A stretch of DNA of 64,000 nucleotides from NCBI RefSeq assembly GCF_029407905.1, contig NC_073627.1, positions 155,625,697 to 155,689,696 on the forward strand, written 5' to 3'. This document shows positions 22,950 to 32,889 of this stretch, in pieces. A program made the translations under genes and the position numbers. The notes beneath the pieces are model-generated. The model did not search any database and was not told the origin of the DNA. It worked only from the letters and a program-made list of their open reading frames with translations. The stretch comes from Bubalus kerabau (Eukaryota; Chordata; Mammalia; Artiodactyla; Bovidae). Within the stretch, counting starts at the first letter, position 1, and every line of letters begins with the position of its first letter.

Positions 22950-23199
22950 ATTCCTCAAAAAATTAAAATGGAATTACCATATGACTCAGCAATTCCACTT
23001 TCGGGTGTGTACACAAATGAACTGAAAACAGGGTTACAAAGAGATACTTGGACACTCATGTTTACAGCATTCAAAACAGCTAAAAGATGGAAACTGTCCA
23101 AGTGTTCATTGACCAGATGAATGTATAAACAAAATGTGGTCTATCCACACAGTGGAATACCGTTAAGTCTTTAAAAGGAAGGAATAACCCTCCTCTTTT
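22950..23199 (+). mobile_element. L1MB-type L1, ORF2 end
   Basis: Conserved L1 ORF2 3' sequence: GAATTACCATATGACTCAGC, AATTCCACTTTCGGGTGTGT, CTCATGTTTACAGCATTCAA, GACCAGATGAATGTATAAAC, and ACAGTGGAATACCGTTAAGT. It stops where a BovB fragment begins and resumes in its own 3' UTR at 23414. Confidence 0.88.
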
Positions 23200-23413
23200 C
23201 TCATTAGAAAAGACCCTGATGCTGGGAAAGATGGAGGGCAGGAGGAGAAGGGGCTGACAGAGCACGAGATGGTTGGATGTCATCACCAACTCGATGAACA
23301 TGAGTTTGAGGAAGCTCGGGAGTTGGTGATGGACAGAGAAGCCTGGCGTGCTGCAGTCCATAGGGTCACAAAGAGCCGGACACAACTGAGTGACTGAACT
23401 GAGCTGAACTGAA
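23200..23413 (+). mobile_element. BovB LINE 3' end in L1MB
   Basis: The last 210 bp or so of BovB: TCATTAGAAAAGACCCTGAT, AGGAGAAGGGGCTGACAG, the block that encodes the MSLS-type C terminus, and the tail GTGACTGAACTGAGCTGAAC. The L1MB on either side is not contiguous, so part of the L1 was lost or the insertion came with a deletion. No target-site duplication was found. It is in inverted orientation to the BovB at 24391-24683. Confidence 0.93.
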
Positions 23414-23587
23414 GAGGAGGGAGGAACCAGGAGTTAGTGTTTACTGGAGATCGAGTTTCAGTTATGCAAGATAAAAGAGTGCTGGAGAATGGTTGCACAA
23501 TGACATGTACTTAATGTCACTTAAAAATGACTAAGATGGTAAATTTCATGTTATGTGTACTTTACCACCATTAAAAAGACATTTCTC
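23414..23587 (+). mobile_element. L1MB 3' UTR end
   Basis: GTTTACTGGAGATCGAGTTT, ATGCAAGATAAAAGAGTGCT, GGTTGCACAATGACATGTAC and GTACTTTACCACCATTAAAA give the end of an L1MB-type 3' UTR. Its last bases are the left copy of the target site used by the next L1. Confidence 0.88.
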
Positions 23588-24170
23588 TACATCTGTGTCT
23601 CCATTCCTTCCCTGCAAATAACTTCATCAGTACGATTTTTCTTGATTCTAATATGCATTAATATACGATATTTATCTCTTTCTGAATTACTTCATTCTGT
23701 ATAACAGGCTCTAGTTTCATCTACTTCACTACCACTAACTCAAATTTGTTACCTTTTATGGATGAGTAATATTCCATGGTACATACATACCACACTTTCT
23801 TTATCCATTCATCTGTCAATGGACATCTAGGTTGCTTCCATGTCCTGCAATGAACACTGGGGTGCATAGGTGGAGAGCGGACATATGGACATGGCAGGGG
23901 AAGGAGAGGGTGGGACAAACTGAGAAAGTAGCATTGACATAAATACACAATCTTCTATAAAAGAGATTGTTAGTGGGAAGTTTCTTTATAATACAGGTAG
24001 CCAGCCTGGTTCTCTATGATGATCTAGAGGGGTGGGATGGAGGTGGGGGGAGGGAGGCTTATGAGGGGAGGGATAGATTATAACCATGCCTGCCTGATTT
24101 GCCTTGTTGTACAGCAGAAACCAATACAAGATTGTAAAGCAATTTTCCTCCAATTAAAAAATAAATTTTA
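23588..24170 (+). mobile_element. Ruminant L1 with 5' inversion (twin priming)
   Basis: One L1 insertion in two parts. Bases 23588 to about 23868 are L1 ORF2 end in reverse (GTAATATTCCATGGTACATA, CATCTGTCAATGGACATCTA, CCATGTCCTGCAATGAACAC). From about 23869 to 24170 the 3' UTR reads forward (CATGGCAGGGGAAGGAGAGG, CTAGAGGGGTGGGATGG, GATTGTAAAGCAATTTTCCT). In L1 order, the inverted part ends almost exactly where the forward part begins. The whole is flanked by AAAAAGACATTTCTC (23573-23587) and AAAAAGATATTTCTC (24171-24185). This is the classic product of twin priming during target-primed reverse transcription. Confidence 0.93.
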
Positions 24171-24390
24171 AAAAAGATATTTCTCCAGGTAAGGAAAAAA
24201 ATCCATCATAACTAATACATCAGCTGTAATTTACTGGCTGATTGTACTGAATGCTTCTTTCTCTTTGCAAGTTTTGCCCACACATGAAACGTCTTCAGGG
24301 AGAATGGCAATAATTAGCCCCAGGATCAAAAGAGACAGTATGAGACTGAGTTCTGGAATTTCCAGTTTAACTACCAGCCCATGTATTCTC

Positions 24391-24683
24391 AGATCAGATC
24401 AGTCACTCAGTTGTGTCCGACTCTGCGACCCCATGAATTGCAGCACGCCAGGCCTCCCTGTCCATCACCATCTCCCGGAGTTCACTCAAACTCACGTCCA
24501 TCGAGTCAGTGATGCCATCCAGCCATCTCATCCTCTGTCGTCCCCTTCTCCTCTTGCCCCCAATCCCTCCCAGCATCAGAGTCTTTTCCAATGAGTCAAC
24601 TCTTCGCATGAGGTGGCCAAAGTACTGGAGTTTCAGCTTTAGCATCATTCCTTCCAAAGAAATCCCAGGGCTGATCTCCTTCT
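24391..24683 (-). mobile_element. BovB LINE 3' end, antisense
   Basis: Reversed BovB 3' end: CAGTCACTCAGTTGTGTCCG, GACTCTGCGACCCCATGAAT, GTCCATCGAGTCAGTGATGC, AGCATCAGAGTCTTTTCCAA, TCTTCGCATGAGGTGGCC. It ends inside the region coding ISPGISLEGMMLK. TTCTCA on both sides may be a short target-site duplication. Confidence 0.95.
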
Positions 24684-24771
24684 CAAACAGCACACAATTC
24701 AGAATGCAGCCAGAGATAAATAAATGAACTATGAGGTAGAAATCATAAATACTAACCCAACTCAACAGCAT

Positions 24772-24861
24772 GACTCACAACAGCCCAAAAATGGAAATAA
24801 ATGAAGTGTCCATCAACAGGTGAATGGGTAAGCAAAATGCAGTATAACAATACAATGGAAT
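24772..24861 (+). mobile_element. Old L1 (L1MC/ME) tail, left part
   Basis: ORF2 end of an old L1: CAACAGCCCAAAAATGGAAA, GTGTCCATCAACAGGTGAAT, ACAATACAATGGAAT. A Bov-tA splits it at 24862, and it continues at 25087. Confidence 0.82.
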
Positions 24862-25086
24862 TGTTGCTGTTGTTGAGTCACTAGGTCCTGTTCCACTCTT
24901 TGCAGCCCCATGAACCATAGTTTGCCAGTCTCCTCTGTCCATGGGATTTTCCAGGCAGGAATGCTAGAGTGGGTTGCCATTTCCTTCCCCAGGGGATTGT
25001 ACCCACCCAGGGATTGAACCCAAGTCTCCTGTGCATCTCCTGCTTGGCAAGCAGATTCTTTACCACTGAGCCACCTGGGAAGCCCA
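24862..25086 (-). repeat. Bov-tA SINE in old L1
   Basis: Nearly full-length reversed Bov-tA: GTCACTAGGTCCTGTTCCAC, GGTTGCCATTTCCTTCCCCA, GGGATTGAACCCAAGTCTCC, and a head ending ACTGAGCCACCTGGGAAGCCC. A small TTGCTGTTG repeat marks its tail side. Confidence 0.96.
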
Positions 25087-25476
25087 CAGTAGAGTACTAG
25101 TCAGCAATAAAAATCAATGACTTAAAAAACAACAGGAAAGCATTTATAAATGCTGCAACATGGATGAATCTTGAAAATCTTATGCTGAGAAAAAGAAGCC
25201 AGACACAGAATGATTCTGGTTATATCAAATGTATGCAAAAGGCAAAGCCCTAGAGACAGAAAGCAGATGAGTGTCTCCCTGGGGCTAGGGGAGAGGAAAA
25301 GCAGAAATTACCTGCCAAAGGGCATGAGGTATCTTTCTGGGGTGATAGAAGACTGTACAACTGGGTTGTGGTAATGTTTGCACAACTGTAAAATTATTAA
25401 AGATCATTGAATGGGCCATGTAAAATGGGCAAATTTTATCATATATAAATTAGACCTCAATAAATCTGTTTCTTAA
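25087..25476 (+). mobile_element. Old L1 (L1MC/ME) tail, right part
   Basis: It resumes with GTACTAGTCAGCAATAAAAA. It then shows GCAACATGGATGAATCTTGA, AAGAAGCCAGACACAGAATG, AGAGACAGAAAGCAGATGAG, TTTCTGGGGTGATAGAAGAC, and the end TAAATTAGACCTCAATAAA, which is a complete old-L1 3' UTR. Confidence 0.88.
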
Positions 25477-25563
25477 ACTTTTAAAAGTACACATCAACAG
25501 AGGCCCAGCCAATGAGTACCATCTCTCAGGGTGAGAACACCAGACAGACACATTACTTAAGCC

Positions 25564-25740
25564 CATTCAGGGTGCTACAACAAAATTCTACATATTAAAT
25601 AGCTTGTAAATAACAGAAATTTATTTCTCACAGTTCTTTCAGCCCTTAACTTTTGTCTAAGATCAGGGTGCCAACAAGGTTAGGGGAAGGCTTTCTTCTG
25701 GATCACAGACCTCTCCTTGTACCTTCACATAGTGAAAGAG
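25564..25740 (-). mobile_element. MLT1-type LTR 3' end, antisense
   Basis: Reversed MaLR/MLT1 LTR end: GGGTGCTACAACAAAATTCT, ACAGAAATTTATTTCTCACA (carrying AATAAA on the minus strand), and AAGATCAGGGTGCCAACAAG. It may extend to about 25900. The rest of the LTR is not clear. Confidence 0.6.
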
Positions 25741-25790
25741 GGTACAAAAATAAAATAAAATAAAAAAATAAATTAGACCAAAAAATATGC
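25741..25790. repeat. A-rich (AAAAT)n low-complexity run
   Basis: AAATAAAATAAAATAAAAAA-type low-complexity DNA inside or beside the MLT1 end. Confidence 0.85.
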
Positions 25791-25900
25791 ACTCTGCTGC
25801 TTGCCTGTTTGCTGTCTAATACCATGGGTACCTCAGTAGTCATCCACCCTGGATTCCAGAACTTCAGGCTCCCCTCTGAGAGTTCAAGCCTGAGTGCCAT

Positions 25901-26447
25901 GAAGTCCTGCTGGTGAAAAATGGCTCAAGACATCAGGCATCTCCTAGGTAATCTACAGGACATATCAACAGTCCTTACACTGGATTCTGCTTTTTGAGGG
26001 CATATACCTGGGTCATGTTGCCAGATCACCATGATACTCCAAGAAATAAATTCATCCAAATAATATGTAATATTATTGCCCTGGCTTCCATGGGGGTGAT
26101 TATATACAAATCATTCATTTTTAAGATTTATCCATTTTTCTAAGATTAAGTATTTCTATGTCTTTTGCCAAGTCAAAATTGAAGAAATTGTTACCCAAGT
26201 TGCCTTAAGTATATGCCAGCTAGAATTAACATTTCCCTCTGGCCATGAAGTTATATTCTTTAGCTGTTAGATACGAGAAATGGTAGATTCATTCATCAAA
26301 ATAAAAACCAATGAATTTCTCTCCTTGCCAGAACATTCAAAACTGATTCTAATCAGGCCGCCAAAGAAATAAAAATGAATTCCTCTCTACTCCCTGTAAT
26401 AGGATTTGTTTTATTTTTATTGTTCAAGTTTATAAAAATCTTACTTT
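25901..26447. other. Unassigned AT-rich sequence
   Basis: No gene or named repeat. The AT-rich end includes CAAGTTTATAAAAATCTTAC, which is the target of the BovB insertion that follows. Confidence 0.45.
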
Positions 26448-26828
26448 CAGTTCAGTTCAGTCGCTCAGTCGTGTCCAACTCCTTGCGACCCCATGAATCA
26501 CAGCACGCCAGGCCTCCCTGTCCATCACCAACTCCAGGAGTTTACTCAAACTCATGTCCATCGAGTCGGTGATACCATCCAGCCATCTCATCCTCTGTCA
26601 TCCCCTTTTCCTTCTGCCCCCAATCCCTCCCAGCATCAGAGTCTTTTCCAATGAGTCAACTCTTCGCATGAGGTGGCCAAAGTACTGGAGTTTCAGCTTT
26701 AGCATCAGTCCTTCCAATGAACACCCAGGACTGATCTCCTTTAGAAGTGACTGGTTGGATCTCGTTGTAGTCCAAGGGACTCTCAAGAGTCTTCTCCAAC
26801 ACCACAGTTCAAAAGCATCAATTCTTCA
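26448..26828 (-). mobile_element. BovB LINE 3' end, antisense
   Basis: Reversed BovB 3' end of about 380 bp, very similar to the copies at 8.7 and 24.4 kb. It runs from TTCAGTTCAGTTCAGTCGCT to TTCAAAAGCATCAATTCTTC, which is the reversed RRIDAFEL coding block. TTTATAAAAATC on the left and TTTATAAGATGC on the right may be a diverged target-site duplication. Confidence 0.95.
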
Positions 26829-27959
26829 GCTTTATAAGATGCCAGATTCTTCAGGGGTATTTGAATCATGCATCTCTGTCCCAGTTACTGAGGGCTATTA
26901 CCCATCACCAGGCATTTATGATGTAAGCACTATCGCAGGAGGCCATAAAAGTGGTTAGGTTTGGAAACTTGGAATGAAGTAGGAGCAAGACAAATGGGAG
27001 AAGGTGCATTCTGAGAAGTCTCCATCTCCATGTCTGGACTGAGGGGAGAAGCCCTGCCTGATTACAGAAGTTTCGAATTCATGAAAGGAATGAATGTCAT
27101 TTGGCCATGAGGCGTTTCTCTTTAGAAGCAGTAAAGGAAAAACAGAATAAATGCACCTCTTTGTCAAGACAAATCTTTTCTGCACATCGGCTAGGGTCCT
27201 GCCAGAGTCCTGATGGCGGACAGGGGGTGGCTCCAGATGGTCCTCCTATGACCCCAAACCATCATCCCCAACTGTCATCTAACCCCCAATTGTCATCCCC
27301 AACCACAGCAAGTCGGCAGGGCAGCTGGCTTGCATCGGTTGTGTTGTTGGGCTTCAGCATGAAATTTTATTTGAAGAAATGGTCTGGTCATTAAAACAGA
27401 AAAACTACTATTATAAAACATTTACAATCCAACTAGGAAAGTGTGACGTGTAGAAGGTAGGTCACTGTGCCCTTCCCTCAGTCCACCGTGACCAAGCAGC
27501 CAACATCTCAAACCAAGACAGAACTCAAAACCATCTCCTGACCTCCTGTGGGAGAAAGCTGCCAGTATAGGGGCACTCAGTCAGATGGTGACCAAGGCTG
27601 TACCGAGGAGTCTGGCCAGTCTCTGACCAGACAAATAACAGTGAAAGGTATCCTCTGTTAAGTGTCAAGTGAGTGTATAGAACATGTGGAAAGAGAGAGA
27701 AAGGAGACAAGTGGGAGCAGCTAAGAGGTTCCACAGCATCCTGCCTCCATGAAGGATATCCGAGGACATGCTACATCTGGGGCTCTCCAACAGTCAAACT
27801 TCCAGGAAGAATTGTTTTATCAGCTGTCTCCCCCAGGCCAGCATTCCTGTCTTCCCCATCATCCAGTATGCATGTCCACCATTCTTCCAGGAGCATTCCT
27901 GCCCAGGGTTCCATGTTGACAGACCCCATCTTGTCTCAGCTTACTCACCCTTGCCTTCA
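26829..27959. other. Unassigned sequence, no gene seen
   Basis: No repeat named. A short imperfect direct repeat of a CATCCCCAA unit lies at 27262-27302. Open frames here are short and without motif. Confidence 0.45.
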
Positions 27960-28319
27960 TTACACAGGGTCAACTACAAGCTTCTTGAAAACTTTCCTCC
28001 CTTGGATGTCCCTGGGAGCTTTCCTCCTCCCAGCGGTCCTTCTCAACACCCACTGCAGGATATTTGTCTAATTTCTTTGAACTGACTCAGTTGTTCACAA
28101 CTCCTAAGTGATGGGATTCCCTGGAGCAAATTTCCCTTTGTACACCTTCTCTAAGGGATCTCATTCACTCTTACTCCTATGACTTGAAATGCCATTAGCA
28201 TTCTGACAACCTCAAATTTATGTCTTCCACCCAGACTTTGCCCCAAGCTTGACTCATACATTCAAATGGTGATTGGACATTTGCCTTCAGGTACTTAATT
28301 CCCAGCCCCCAAAGCAGCC
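27960..28319 (+). repeat. L2 LINE, left part
   Basis: An old L2 reverse-transcriptase downstream region. AAGGGATCTCATTCACTCTT, CTATGACTTGAAATGCCATT, GCATTCTGACAACCTCAAAT and TTATGTCTTCCACCCAGACT match the L2 blocks that encode the stretch after the catalytic box. The family then continues beyond an LTR at about 28764. Confidence 0.75.
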
Positions 28320-28763
28320 CTGTGTGTGGATTCTCTTACTGACTCTGGGCTGGACGAGAGAGTGGCTTTGGCCAACAGTGTATATAGGAAGGAAGTTGCC
28401 AGTACTTGCCTTGGTGTTTTGAGCACCCTTGAGTTACCATGTGAGAAATCTAATTACCCTCCTGGAGAGACCACCTGGAGTGACCTGACACTTCATGGAA
28501 AAGGAGAGAGGCCCAGCCACCCTTGTGCCTCAGCTGAGCTCAGGATTCAGCCGTCCCCCAAAGACACCAGATATGTGACTAAAGCCATCTTGGACACCCA
28601 TCCCCAGCGGCCAGATGATGGGAGCCACAGGAGGGACCCCAATAAGACCAGCTACCAAGGAACCATTCAGCTCTTCCCAATCAATCCACAGAACTGTTGC
28701 TGTTTTATGTCAATAGGTTTGGGGTGTTTTTTTCATGCAGCAATAAATAACCCAAAGGATATC
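28320..28763 (+). mobile_element. MLT1 (MaLR) LTR inserted in L2
   Basis: Solo LTR of the old mammalian MaLR group. TGGCTTTGGCCAACAGTGTA and a GATGGGAGCCACAGGAGGGA block lead to the diagnostic 3' end: AACTGTTGCTGTTTTATGTC, GGTTTGGGGTGTTTTTTTCA, GCAGCAATAAATAAC. No internal retroviral genes are present. By chance the LTR keeps one frame open, which makes a 180-codon open frame running into L2 (28326-28865). This is not a gene. Confidence 0.8.
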
Positions 28764-29560
28764 CATAGGTCTCTTGATTTTCCTCTCCAAACTTGTTCCA
28801 ACCCTCTCATCCCTATCTCAGTCATGAAACTTCTGTCCTCCCAGGTGATCATACCTCAAACCTAGATTCCTCCCTCTCCTTCATCCAACATCTCCGCCCC
28901 TACACAGACAGACCCCATGAAACATGTCTGCACTGCCACCGCCAGGACCAGAGGGCCGTCACCTCCCCTGAAATAGGGTCTGCTATAAGGTGAGGCTTCT
29001 TAACTGGTGTCCTTCCTACTCTTTCCTTTCCCCAATCAATTCTCCACCCAACAGCAAGTGGTTTTCTTAACACTTAAATCAGATCTGGTCTTCCCTACTT
29101 GAGTGGCTTTTTCTTGAACTTAAAGAAAACTCAAGCTCCTTGACTCGGCTTCTACATCCCCATATGATGGGGCCACTCCTGGCTCTCCCACCTCACTTGT
29201 ACCACTGACCCCTCCCCTCATTTTTCTCCTACCACCTCGGCTGATCCTCTTGCTAAGAATGTCCCTCCTACTTCTCACATGACCTGCCATCTCAGCATCA
29301 ACGCCCATCCTGACCCATGGAGCAATAATACCATTCTTGCCTCCATCCCCATTCATGATCTTCTCAGCCCTTGGATCAGTTGCTTCCAAATACTTGTTAA
29401 ATTATAATCTTTTTTCTGATGGTGCTGTTGTTGATCCTAAAGTATGTGGTCCATTAGGGAGTGCACCACTGTGCCTACGTAGGTGACAACTGGAGGCCCA
29501 GGGTTTGCCTGGTTCCTGGTATTCAATAGGCACCAAGTGCTTGCGGGATGATGTAAACAT
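28764..29560 (+). repeat. L2 LINE, right part and 3' end
   Basis: It continues the L2 of 27960-28319: CTTAACTGGTGTCCTTCCTA, CAATTCTCCACCCAACAGCA, CTTAAATCAGATCTGGTCTT, AACTCAAGCTCCTTGACTCG, and a weak terminal part at 29500-29560 (CCTGGTTCCTGGTATTCAAT). The block order matches the L2 3' region throughout. Confidence 0.8.
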
Positions 29561-29811
29561 TTCTATGAAATGAAATATTTTCTGCTATATCAGTAAACAA
29601 GCCCCCACAGCCATCAGGGATTTCAGCCTTCCAAGTGCAAATTTCTGAGTCCAGTGAAAACAATACCAGCCATCCAGCAACCACCAGCCACTACCTCCCC
29701 AGTAGGCACTGAGGAGCTCAGGGGATGGGAGAAAGTGCAAGAGACAGCCATCGCTACACCCACCCCCTACTGTAACAAGGAATAAAGATGACAGCAATCA
29801 AAAACATGGTC

Positions 29812-32800
29812 CACCGGAGAAGGGAATGGCAAACCATTTCAGTATTCTTGCCTTGAGAACCCCATGAACAGTATGAAAAGGCAAAAAGATAGGACACTGA
29901 AAGATGAGCTCCCCAGATTGGTAGGTGCCCAATATGCTACTGGAGATCAGTGGAGAAATAACTCTAGAAAGAATGAAGAGACAGAGCCAAAGAAAAACAA
30001 CACCCAGTTGTGGATGTGACTGGTGATGGAAGTAAAGTCTGATGCTGTAAAGAGCAATATTGCATAGGAACCTGGAATGTTAGGTCCATGAATCAAGGCA
30101 AATTGGAAGTGGTCAAACAGGAGATGACAAGAGTAAACATCAACATTTTAGGAATCAGTGAACTAAAATGGACTGGAATGAGTGAATTTAACTCAGATGA
30201 CCATTATATCTACTACTGTGGGCAAGAATCCCTTAGAAGAAATGGAGTAGCCATCATGGTCAGCAAAAGAGTCTGAAATGCAATACTTGGATGCAGTCTC
30301 AAAGACAACAGAATGATCTCTGTTCGTTTCCAAGGCAAACCATTCAATATCACAGTAATGCAAGTTATGCCCCAACCAGCAATGCTGAAGAAGCTGAAGT
30401 TGAACTGTCCTATGAAGACCTACAAGACCTTCTAGAGCTAACACCCAAAAAAGATGTCCTTTTCATTATAGGGAACTGGAAAGCAAACATAGTAAGTCAA
30501 GAAACACCTGGAGTAACACACACAATTGGCCTTTAAGTACAAAATGAAGCAGAGCAAAGGCTAATAGAGTTTTGCCAAGAGAACACACTGGTCATAGCAA
30601 ACACTTAGCAAACACTCTCTTCCAACAACACAAGAGAAGAATCTACATATGAAAATTACCAGTTGGTCAATACCAAAATCAGATTGATTATATTTTTCAC
30701 AGCCAAAGATGGACAAGCTCTATACAATCAGTAAAAACAAGACCAGGAGCTGACTGTGGCTCAGATCATGAACTCCTTATTGCCATTTTCAGACTTAAAC
30801 TGAAGAAAGTAGGGAAAACCATTAGACCATTCAGGTATGACCTAAATCAAATCCCTTATGATTATACAGTGGAAGTGAGAAATAGATTTAAGGGACTAGA
30901 TCTGATAGACAGAGTGCCTGATGAACTATGGATGGAGGTTCGTGACATTGTACAGGAGGCAGTGATCAAGACCAATAAAAAGACAAAATGGTATCTGAAG
31001 AGGCCTTACAAATAGCTATGAATAAAAGAGAAGCAAAAGACAAAGGAGAAAAGGAAAGATGCCCATTTGAATGCAGAGTTCCAAAGACTAGCAAGGAGAG
31101 ATAAGAAAGCCTTCCTCGGTGATCAATGCAAAGACATAGAGGAAAACAATAGGATGAAAAAGACTAAAGATCTCTTCAAGAAAACTAGAGATACCAAGGG
31201 AACATTTCATGCAAAGATGGGAACAATAAAGGACATAAATGGTATGGACCTAACAGAAGCAGAGGATATTAAGAAGAGGTGGCAAGAATACACAGAACTA
31301 TACAAAAAAAAAAAAGAAATCTTCATGACCCAGATAACCATGATGATGTGATCACTCACCTAAAGCCAGACATCCTGGAATGTGAAGTCAAGTGGGCCTT
31401 AAGAAACATCACTACAAACAAAGCTAGTGGAGGTGATGGTATTCCAGTTGCGCTATTTCAAATACCAAAAGAAGATGCTGTGAATGTGCCGCACTCAGCA
31501 GTATGCAAGCAAATTTGAAAAATTCAACAGTGGCCACAGCACTGGAAAAGGTCAGTTTTCATTCCAGTCCCAAAGAAAGGCACTTCCAAAAGATGTTCAA
31601 ACTACTGCACAATTGCACTCATCTCACACACTAGCAAGGTAATGCTTAAAATTCTCCAAGCCAAGCTTCAGCAATACATGAACTGTGAGCTTCCAGATGT
31701 TCAAGCTGCTTTTAGAAAAGCCAGAGGAACCAAAGATCAAATTGCCAACATCCATTGGATCATCAAGAAAGCAAGAGAGTTCCAGAAAAACATCTACTTC
31801 TGCTTTATTGACTATGCCAAAGCCTTTGAGTGTGTGGACCACAACAAACTCTGGAAAATTCTGGAAGAGATGGGAATACAAGACCATCTGACCTGCCTCC
31901 TGAGAAATCTGTATGCAGGTCAAGAAGCAACAGTTAGAACTGGACATGGAACAACAGATTGGTTCCAAATCAGGAAAGGAGTACATCAAGGCTGTATATT
32001 GTCACCCTGCTTATTTAACTTATATGCAGAGTGCATCATGAGAAATGCTGGGCTGGATGAAGCACAAGCTAGAGTCAAGATTGCCAGGAGAAATATCAAT
32101 AACCTCGGATATGCAAATGACACCACCCTTATGGCAGAAAGCGTAGAACTAAAGAGCCTCTTGATGAAAGTGAAAGAAGAGAGTGAAAAAATTGGCTTAA
32201 AACTCAACATTCAGAAAACTAAGATCATGGCATCTGGTCCCATCACTTCAGGGCAAATAGATGGGGAAATAATGGAAATAATGAGAGACTTTATTTTGGG
32301 GGACTCCAAAATCACTGCAGATGGTGACTGCAGCCACGAAATTAAAAGACGCTTACTCCTTGGAAGAAAAGCTATGACCAACCTAGACAGAGTATTAAAA
32401 AGCAAAGACATTACTTTGCCAACAAAGGTCCATCTAGTCAAAGCTCTGGTTTTTCCAGTAGTCATGTATGGATTTAAGAGTTGGACTATAAAGAAAGCTG
32501 AGTGCCGAAGAATTGATGCTTTTGAACTGTGGTGTTGGAGAAGACTCTTGAGAGTCCCTTGGGCTGCAAGGAGATCCAACCAATCCATCCTAAAGGAAAT
32601 CAATCCTGAATATTCATTGGAAGGACTGATGTTGAAGCTGAAACTCCAATACTTTGGCCACCTGATGCAAAGAACTGACTCATTGGAAAAGACCTTGATG
32701 CTGGGAAAGATTGAGGGCAGCAGGAGAAGGGGACGACAAAGTATGAGATGGTGGAATGACATTACCGACTTGATGGACATGAGTTTGAGCAAGTTTCGGG

Positions 32801-32889
32801 AGTTAAGTGATAGACAGGGAGGCCTAGTGTGCTGCAATCCATGGGGTCGCAAAGAGTTGGACACGACTGAGTGACTGAACTGAACTGAA
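29812..32889 (+). mobile_element. BovB LINE, nearly full length, inactive
   Basis: About 3.1 kb, close to the usual BovB length of about 3.2 kb. It holds a 5' region, then an APE-type endonuclease (CIGTWNVRSMN at 30061, ISELKWTG, SDHE near 30761), a linker, a reverse transcriptase (31260-32400) and the BovB C-terminal domain with WCWRRLLRVPW. It ends in the GACTGAACTGAACTGAA tail. Damage: TGA stops at 30040, 30274 and 31516; a frame change near 30370; further disruption around an A-run at 31303; endonuclease GDWN changed to GNWK (30471-30482); reverse-transcriptase YADD changed to YAND (32110-32121). I found no convincing target-site duplication. BovB entered ruminants by horizontal transfer and is thought to mobilise Bov-tA and Bov-A2 SINEs. 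This copy cannot move itself. Confidence 0.96.
31642..32874 (+). pseudogene. BovB reverse transcriptase remnant, 410 codons open
   Basis: The longest open frame in the window. It covers most of the reverse transcriptase and the C-terminal domain. Motif A reads FIDYAKAFECVDH, keeping the first aspartate but with D to E at the second. Motif B reads GVHQGCILSPCLFNLYAE and looks intact. Motif C reads LGYANDTTLM, with the first catalytic aspartate changed to asparagine at codon 32116-32118. The frame has no promoter or ribosome context of its own, and its ATG is an internal methionine of the parent polyprotein. I read it as a neutral remnant. Expression as a domesticated protein is not supported because the catalytic site is lost. 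Confidence 0.9.

Noticed and set aside
27262..27302. Short direct repeats of a CATCCCCAA-like unit
   Set aside because: Only a few imperfect units without regular spacing. Not a satellite and not a CRISPR array.
28326..28865. 180-codon open frame on the plus strand
   Set aside because: It lies in an MLT1 LTR and flanking L2. The sequence is explained by these repeats, and no protein family is recognisable.
32211..32864. 217-codon open frame on the minus strand
   Set aside because: It is the antisense shadow of the BovB reverse-transcriptase region on the plus strand.
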